DNA of 25,574 nt, from positions 1 to 25,574 of the forward strand of contig CANRIE010000003.1 of NCBI GenBank assembly GCA_947630585.1, in the 5' to 3' direction. This DNA comes from an uncultured Bacilli bacterium. GTDB taxonomy: Bacteria > Bacillota_I > Bacilli_A > RF39 > UBA660. The notes beneath the pieces were generated by a model, which was not told the origin of the DNA, did not search any database, and saw only the letters and a program-made list of their open reading frames with translations. Within the stretch, counting starts at the first letter, position 1; each line of letters begins with the position of its first letter. A program made the position numbers and the translations under genes. Of this stretch, positions 21,615 to 25,574 are shown piece by piece.

Positions 21615-22910
21615 TTACAAAAACATAGCCATATAAATTGGATAATTAGTTATATTATCTTTAAACCCAATATTTTTACTTGATAATTTAATTCCCTGTT
21701 TAACATTATAATTTTGAATAACTGAATTTAAAGACTTGGTTTTAGTATTATCTGCAGCTTTTACTTCTACTGCTGTTGCCTTTTTTTCAAACCTAATAAA
21801 GAAATCAATTTCTAAAGTTGAATTATGTTCAAAGTAATATAATTTTTTACCAGATTTTGTAAATATATCAGCAATAATGTTTTCATAGATTGCTCCTTTA
21901 TAAATTCCTAAATTTCCATCAATTATCTCTTCTTGACTACCATCTTCTAACATAGCCATAAGTAAACCTGTATCCCGCATATAAACTTTAAAAGTGTCAT
22001 CAATAGCATTTCCTTCAAAAGGAAATTCTGGATGGGTTAAGTTATGACAAAAATTAATTATTCCAGCATCATATAACCACATTAAACTACCCTCATATTT
22101 AGCAGCAGTTCCACCACTTTTTACAACACTATATTGAAATTTTTTATATTTTTTGGCTAATTGTTTGGGAATCGATAAAAAACAAGCCCTAGCTTTCGCT
22201 TTATCGTTTCCATTTGCATATTTAGCAATATCATCTTTATAATCTTCAATAATACCTCTTTGAATTTTTAAAACATTTTGAAAATTATGATTATTAACAA
22301 AATCATAAACTACTCTTGGCATTCCTCCAACTACTATATACTCTCTAAATAATTCTAACATTTTTTCATGCATTGCTATTGGTACCGGTTTTCTATTTAA
22401 AAAATATTCTTTGATATCATTAATTGATTCTTTGCTTACACCATTTGCCCAACAAAACTCTTCAAAATCAAGAGATGATAACTCTAAATGCTCAATATAC
22501 CCTACTGGATAGGAAACAACTTCTTTATAATTTATTCCAAGAAGAGAGCCAGATGCAATAACATCAAATCTTTTATCAAGTGAAAAAAACTTTAAAGCCG
22601 TTCGAGCATTTGGACAATTTTGGATTTCATCTAAAAAGATAAGAGTTCGACCTGGAACAAGCTCAGCATCTTTAACTCGTAAAGAAATTTGTTTAATTAA
22701 ATTATCAACATCTAAGTCACCATCAAAAATAGCTTTATAATTTTCATTTTTATCAAAATTAATACAAGTATAATATTTATAGTTTTCATGGGCAAACTTT
22801 TCAATAATAAATGTTTTCCCAACTTGCCTAGCTCCTTTTACAACAAGGCACATTTTATCTGGATTATTCTTCCAATTAATTAAATCTTGCATTATTTTTC
22901 GCTCTAACAT
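21615..22910 (-). CDS. AAA ATPase with C-terminal DUF4143 domain
   Basis: The 431-residue product joins an AAA_14-type P-loop domain to a DUF4143 domain. Walker A is GARQVGKT (about 26-33) and Walker B is LIFLDEIQ, with sensor-like ASGSLLG. The C-terminal EIDFFIRFEKKATAVEVKAA carries an E-x-K pattern resembling a PD-(D/E)XK fold. Such proteins are common accessory genes in gut Bacillota; their substrate is unknown. A GTG frame reaches 22919, but the ATG at 22910 behind AGGTGAG is preferred. It lies in the repeat-flanked insertion. Confidence 0.88.
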   Translation of the reverse strand: MLERKIMQDLINWKNNPDKMCLVVKGARQVGKTFIIEKFAHENYKYYTCINFDKNENYKAIFDGDLDVDNLIKQISLRVKDAELVPGRTLIFLDEIQNCPNARTALKFFSLDKRFDVIASGSLLGINYKEVVSYPVGYIEHLELSSLDFEEFCWANGVSKESINDIKEYFLNRKPVPIAMHEKMLELFREYIVVGGMPRVVYDFVNNHNFQNVLKIQRGIIEDYKDDIAKYANGNDKAKARACFLSIPKQLAKKYKKFQYSVVKSGGTAAKYEGSLMWLYDAGIINFCHNLTHPEFPFEGNAIDDTFKVYMRDTGLLMAMLEDGSQEEIIDGNLGIYKGAIYENIIADIFTKSGKKLYYFEHNSTLEIDFFIRFEKKATAVEVKAADNTKTKSLNSVIQNYNVKQGIKLSSKNIGFKDNITNYPIYMAMFL

Positions 22911-22928
22911 TTCTCTCACCTATTTAAT

Positions 22929-22956
22929 ATTATACTCATTTTTTCTATAAAATCAA
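22929..22956 (-). promoter_or_regulatory. promoter of the AAA/DUF4143 ATPase gene
   Basis: TTGATT (22951-22956) and a perfect TATAAT (22929-22934) are 16 nt apart on the minus strand. Confidence 0.55.
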
Positions 22957-22969
22957 TTATAATTTGATA

Positions 22970-23021
22970 TTTTTTTCAAAGGAATATTTATATATGACTG
23001 CGTTTTTTTCAAAGGAATATT
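22970..23021 (-). repeat. two 19-bp direct repeats upstream of the ATPase promoter
   Basis: TTTTTTTCAAAGGAATATT occurs at 22970-22988 and 23003-23021, exactly 33 bp (about three helical turns) apart and about 14 bp upstream of the -35 box. The second copy continues into the palindrome AGGAATATTCCT (23013-23024). The layout suits cooperative binding of a regulator or recombination protein, possibly the small HTH protein. Confidence 0.55.
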
Positions 23022-23028
23022 CCTGTAA

Positions 23029-23064
23029 AAGTGATTATAAACATGGATATTGGAAAAATAGTTA
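23029..23064 (+). repeat. 36-bp direct repeat, copy 2
   Basis: It is identical to 21365-21400. It carries the reading-frame end of the ATP-grasp gene outside any gene and is followed directly by the right part of the strong terminator. Confidence 0.9.
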
Positions 23065-23087
23065 ACTTTATTGTTAACTATTTTTTT
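23054..23087. terminator. strong bidirectional terminator
   Basis: A perfect 13-bp stem (23054-23066 with 23073-23085) around a 6-nt loop ends in T-runs on both strands. It serves the minus-strand gene whose stop lies in it (23078) and was probably the original terminator of the ATP-grasp gene. Confidence 0.8.
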
Positions 23088-23674
23088 AAAACTTTATTAG
23101 TTTTTTCATCATTTTTTTGTTCTAATAATTTATCTTTTTCTCTTTCTAATAATTTTTTATATTGATTTAATTGTTGGCGATAAAAGGAATTTTTATCATT
23201 ACCTATAATGTCTTCTTTTGATTTATTATCCTCTAATTTTTCTTTATCTTCAGAATCATTATCAAAATCCTTTTTAGAATTTGAAGTAGGTGGCATATTT
23301 TTCATATCACGTTTCACCGATAATACTAATGCTTTAAAAGCTGTTGGATGGTTTTGATATTCTTCTTTTTCTTCTTTAGTCATTTCATCAATACAATCTG
23401 TAACTCGAAATTGCTCTATTATAATTGGCAAAGATTGATTAATTATTTGAGTTCTATTAAAAACTGTTGCAAAATTTAAAATTGGTATTATAAGAGACAA
23501 AAGTAACTTTTTGTCACTTTTATCATCAGGATTTAAATTACTAAACTCTGATAATCTTTGTATATTAATTAAATATCCACAATCAGCAAGATATTTAAAT
23601 AATTGTAATTCATTTATAAATTCCATAGTTAAACACATAATACTACTAGTTAACCAAAATATAAACATTTTCAT
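23078..23674 (-). CDS. membrane-associated protein of unknown function
   Basis: The 198-residue product starts at an ATG (23674) behind a GAGGGGG site; a longer in-frame version (to 23740) has no good site. An N-terminal hydrophobic segment (MKMFIFWLTSSIMCLTM) suggests a membrane anchor or signal, and a second hydrophobic stretch is at about 57-73. The C-terminal half is highly charged and low complexity, with KDFDNDSEDKEKLEDNK and a helical tail rich in lysine. I recognise no family. It has its own promoter (23703-23731) and is flanked by terminators, so it is a single-gene unit. Confidence 0.6.
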   Translation of the reverse strand: MKMFIFWLTSSIMCLTMEFINELQLFKYLADCGYLINIQRLSEFSNLNPDDKSDKKLLLSLIIPILNFATVFNRTQIINQSLPIIIEQFRVTDCIDEMTKEEKEEYQNHPTAFKALVLSVKRDMKNMPPTSNSKKDFDNDSEDKEKLEDNKSKEDIIGNDKNSFYRQQLNQYKKLLEREKDKLLEQKNDEKTNKVLKK

Positions 23675-23702
23675 TATACAACCCCCTCGAAAAATTTCAA
23701 AT

Positions 23703-23731
23703 ATTATAACATATTTTAAAAATAAATGCAA
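23703..23731 (-). promoter_or_regulatory. promoter of the unknown membrane protein gene
   Basis: TTGCAT (23726-23731) and a perfect TATAAT (23703-23708) are 17 nt apart on the minus strand, with TG before the -10 box. Confidence 0.55.
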
Positions 23732-23740
23732 TTTTTTCAA

Positions 23741-23764
23741 AGAAAAATAGGTATTACCCTATTT
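23741..23764 (-). terminator. intrinsic terminator of rlmH
   Basis: A 7-bp stem AAATAGG/CCTATTT (23745-23751 with 23758-23764) around a 6-nt loop overlaps the rlmH stop and is followed on the minus strand by TTCTTT after the stem Ts. Confidence 0.65.
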
Positions 23765-24211
23765 ATGATATTCTTCATGATTTAATATCTTAAAACTTCG
23801 ATATATTTGTTCTAATAACATAACTCTAAATAATTGATGTGGAAAAGTTAGTTTTGAAAAAGAGATTCTTTCATTTACTAAAGCTCTAATATCATCATGA
23901 ACGCCGTTAGACCCACCTATTATAAAGGTTATATTACTATTTATATTTCTTATTTTATCAAGATGCTCTGAAAACTCAATACTATTATAAGTATTACCAT
24001 CAATATCAAGTAAAATATTATAATCATTTTTATTTAATTTAGTTAATATATTATCCCGTTCAACTTCTAAAGTTTTCTTAATATCAAATGAACTATCAGG
24101 AAGTTCAATTATTTCTAATTTAGTATATTTAGATAGTCTTTTAGAGTATTCTAAGATAGCATCTTTTAAATAATTTTCTTTAATTTTTCCTATACATATA
24201 ATTTTTATCAT
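23759..24211 (-). CDS. rlmH: 23S rRNA (pseudouridine1915-N3)-methyltransferase RlmH
   Basis: RlmH methylates pseudouridine 1915 in helix 69 of 23S rRNA with SAM. The 150-residue product (usually 159) has FIIGGSNGVHDD, the SAM-binding glycine loop, and the conserved end KLTFPHQLFRVMLLEQIYRSFKILNHEEYHK. Its start overlaps the stop of the walJ gene by 4 nt (ATGA). The walJ-rlmH pairing is usual near the chromosome origin in Bacillota. Confidence 0.95.
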   Translation of the reverse strand: MIKIICIGKIKENYLKDAILEYSKRLSKYTKLEIIELPDSSFDIKKTLEVERDNILTKLNKNDYNILLDIDGNTYNSIEFSEHLDKIRNINSNITFIIGGSNGVHDDIRALVNERISFSKLTFPHQLFRVMLLEQIYRSFKILNHEEYHK

Positions 24212-24957
24212 ATTGAAATTTTCATATCCTCCTCTTGTCTTGCAGCAATTACAGGAACTCTATTATCAATTAAAGTTCGAACTGTACTAAGGGCTAGTTC
24301 TTCTAAATTGTTATGTTCACTTAAATGAATTAAAATAATTTCTTTAGTGTTATCTCCAATTAATTCACTTAAATATTTACCCGCCATTTCATTTGATAAA
24401 TGCCCTTGATCTCCTATTATTCTAATTTTTGTTAAATAGGGATAACTCCCATTCATAAGCATTTCTGGGTCATGATTGCTTTCCATAATATACATAGTTT
24501 TATTATGCATATAACTTAAATTTTTTTGACTTAAGTAACCAGTATCAGTTATATAAACAAGTGACTTCGTGTCTTCAAATATAAATCCAACTGGAGACTC
24601 TGCATCATGCGAAGTATGAATAAATTTAATATGTAAATCATCAATATCAATATCATCTTTAGTAACTGGCATAATATAATCCATGTCAACTAATTTATTA
24701 ACAACTTTCACCATCTTTACTGGAACATAAACGAATTTCTTGGTCTTTTTAGTTAAAGAGGCAAGGCCTGCAATATGGTCACTATGATTATGGGTTAAAA
24801 GAATAAAGTCAATATCGTTAATGTCAATGTCATATTTTTCTAATATCATTTTTGTTTTGGAATAAGAAAAACCAACATCAATTAAAATTTTCTTGGAATC
24901 AGTGATCAAAAGGGTTGAATTACCCTTTGATCCACTTCCTAAAATAATTACTTGCAT
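24208..24957 (-). CDS. walJ: metallo-beta-lactamase-fold exonuclease/hydrolase WalJ (YycJ)
   Basis: A 249-residue metallo-beta-lactamase fold protein. LTHNHSDHIAGL is the HxHxDH metal-binding motif. Further ligands are the histidine in TSHDAESPVGF, the aspartate in ITDTGYLS and the histidines in ESNHDPEM and GDQGHLS. YycJ/WalJ proteins are linked to DNA repair or cell-division coordination in Bacilli. The start overlaps the stop of the M23 peptidase gene by one base (TAATG), and rlmH follows with a 4-nt overlap. WalKR genes, often upstream, are not in this window. Confidence 0.92.
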   Translation of the reverse strand: MQVIILGSGSKGNSTLLITDSKKILIDVGFSYSKTKMILEKYDIDINDIDFILLTHNHSDHIAGLASLTKKTKKFVYVPVKMVKVVNKLVDMDYIMPVTKDDIDIDDLHIKFIHTSHDAESPVGFIFEDTKSLVYITDTGYLSQKNLSYMHNKTMYIMESNHDPEMLMNGSYPYLTKIRIIGDQGHLSNEMAGKYLSELIGDNTKEIILIHLSEHNNLEELALSTVRTLIDNRVPVIAARQEEDMKISI

Positions 24958-25574
24958 TAGTAGAACAAAAGTGGATTAAAACTAGAAACTCCAGCTGAAT
25001 ATGGTTTGCCATTCCAAATTTCAAAGTGTAAATGTGCACCTTGTGAAGCTCCAGAATTACCAACGTCTCCTATTGTTTGACCCATTTCAACCCTTTGTCC
25101 AACCTTTACATATCTTGACAAACTTGCCATATGCAAATATCTTGTATAGTAACCATTCTCATGATTAATTTCAACATAATTTCCTAAACTAGCATCATAC
25201 CTTATTTCTGTTACAATTCCTGGTTTTGCTGCATATATAGGAGAACCATATCCACCTGATGGATATAAGTCAACTCCATTATGCATTCGACCCCAACGCC
25301 AACCCCAAGAACTTGTAACTTGATAAGGAATATTACATGGCCAACCCCAATTACCAGCAGATATAATTGGTGCTTGTTTACCACCTTTTATAATAACTTC
25401 ATTAACAACTGGTTTAATTACTTCCGTATTTGTAAACACCATCTGAGATATTTCACCATTAATAGTTTTTATCTTCTGAGTTACCCTAGTTATACCATTA
25501 ACGCCTTTGGTTTGAACAGATTGATATCCCATCATCTTACTATTATCATAAATATATTCCGTTTTATAATTTAT
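24957..25574 (-). CDS. M23 metallopeptidase with G5 domain (5' end outside the window)
   Basis: The frame is open to the right edge, so the gene is partial; 205 residues are visible. Residues near the start (GVNGITRVTQKIKTINGEISQMVFTNTEVIKPVVNEVIIKGGK) form a G5 domain. It is followed by a lysostaphin-type M23 peptidase domain with HNGVDL (H and D ligands), GNYVEINHENGYYTRYLHMA and GAHLHFEIW. It should be an exported enzyme cleaving peptidoglycan cross-links. It is the first gene seen of the operon with walJ and rlmH. The ATG at 25535 is probably internal because the frame continues upstream in the same protein style. Confidence 0.9.
   Translation of the reverse strand: MNYKTEYIYDNSKMMGYQSVQTKGVNGITRVTQKIKTINGEISQMVFTNTEVIKPVVNEVIIKGGKQAPIISAGNWGWPCNIPYQVTSSWGWRWGRMHNGVDLYPSGGYGSPIYAAKPGIVTEIRYDASLGNYVEINHENGYYTRYLHMASLSRYVKVGQRVEMGQTIGDVGNSGASQGAHLHFEIWNGKPYSAGVSSFNPLLFY

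Larger units (their letters stand above)
21401..23028. mobile_element. inserted segment flanked by 36-bp direct repeats
   Basis: This 1.63-kb segment contains a small HTH gene and an AAA/DUF4143 ATPase gene, both on the minus strand. It lies between perfect 36-bp copies of the ATP-grasp gene end. The right copy still joins the 13-bp bidirectional terminator, which is probably the ancestral gene end. No recombinase gene is inside and no terminal inverted repeats are seen. It is therefore a candidate integrated element or a remnant of one, or the product of a duplication. Confidence 0.55.

Noticed and set aside
23759..25574. Chromosome origin near rlmH/walJ
   Set aside because: These genes often lie near oriC, but no DnaA-box cluster is visible in the window.
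1..25574. tRNA, rRNA or other structured RNA genes
   Set aside because: No cloverleaf-like or conserved RNA sequence was recognised on either strand by eye.

Overview
The window is AT-rich DNA from a Gram-positive, low-GC bacterium of the Bacillota, most likely a Bacilli-class lineage. The evidence is Shine-Dalgarno sites of the AGGAGG type, extended -10 promoters, hairpin-plus-T terminators, a clear Spo0A with a SigH-like sigma factor, and the gene orders cysS/mrnC/rlmB/sigH and walJ/rlmH. TGA is used as a stop (pgk ends in TGA), so this is not the Mycoplasma code. Spo0A, SigH and wall-building enzymes argue against a wall-less organism. The exact lineage (perhaps an uncultured gut Bacilli group) is inference.

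Layout. 1-376: non-genic, with an AT hairpin, an unusual GC-rich double hairpin, short direct repeats and a terminator. 377-1897 (-): a short UvrD-type helicase. 2024-4783 (+): pgk-tpiA and then spo0A, which has a perfect 0A box upstream. 4809-5808 (-): a decayed PD-(D/E)XK nuclease-family gene with its promoter still intact. 6080-7214 (-): a cation diffusion facilitator and a small membrane protein. 7294-10257 (-): an ECF-type set (two ABC ATPases, a membrane protein, truA) in which both ATPases have lost key catalytic residues. 10318-10866 (-): a membrane-anchored thioredoxin-fold-like protein. 10951-14727 (-): the operon cysS, yugP-like peptidase, mrnC, rlmB, sigH. 14827-16922 (-): a PgeF-like protein and an unrecognised 427-residue protein. 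17060-17473 (-): a truncated DUF1016 gene, near two copies of a GC-rich palindrome. 17674-18894 (-) and 19038-21401 (+): divergent genes for a FemABX peptidyltransferase and for an alanine-racemase-family enzyme plus an ATP-grasp ligase, probably a cell-wall module. 21401-23028: an inserted segment with a small HTH protein and an AAA/DUF4143 ATPase, flanked by perfect 36-bp direct repeats, one of which is the 3' end of the ATP-grasp gene. 23078-25574 (-): an unrecognised membrane protein, rlmH, walJ and a G5/M23 peptidase that runs off the window.

The strongest items for a second look are the catalytically degenerate but intact ECF-like ATPase pair; the 1.66-kb insertion that duplicates the end of its host gene and supplies a replacement terminator; the racemase/ATP-grasp/FemX wall module; and the GC-rich palindrome shared between a terminator and the inside of a coding sequence.
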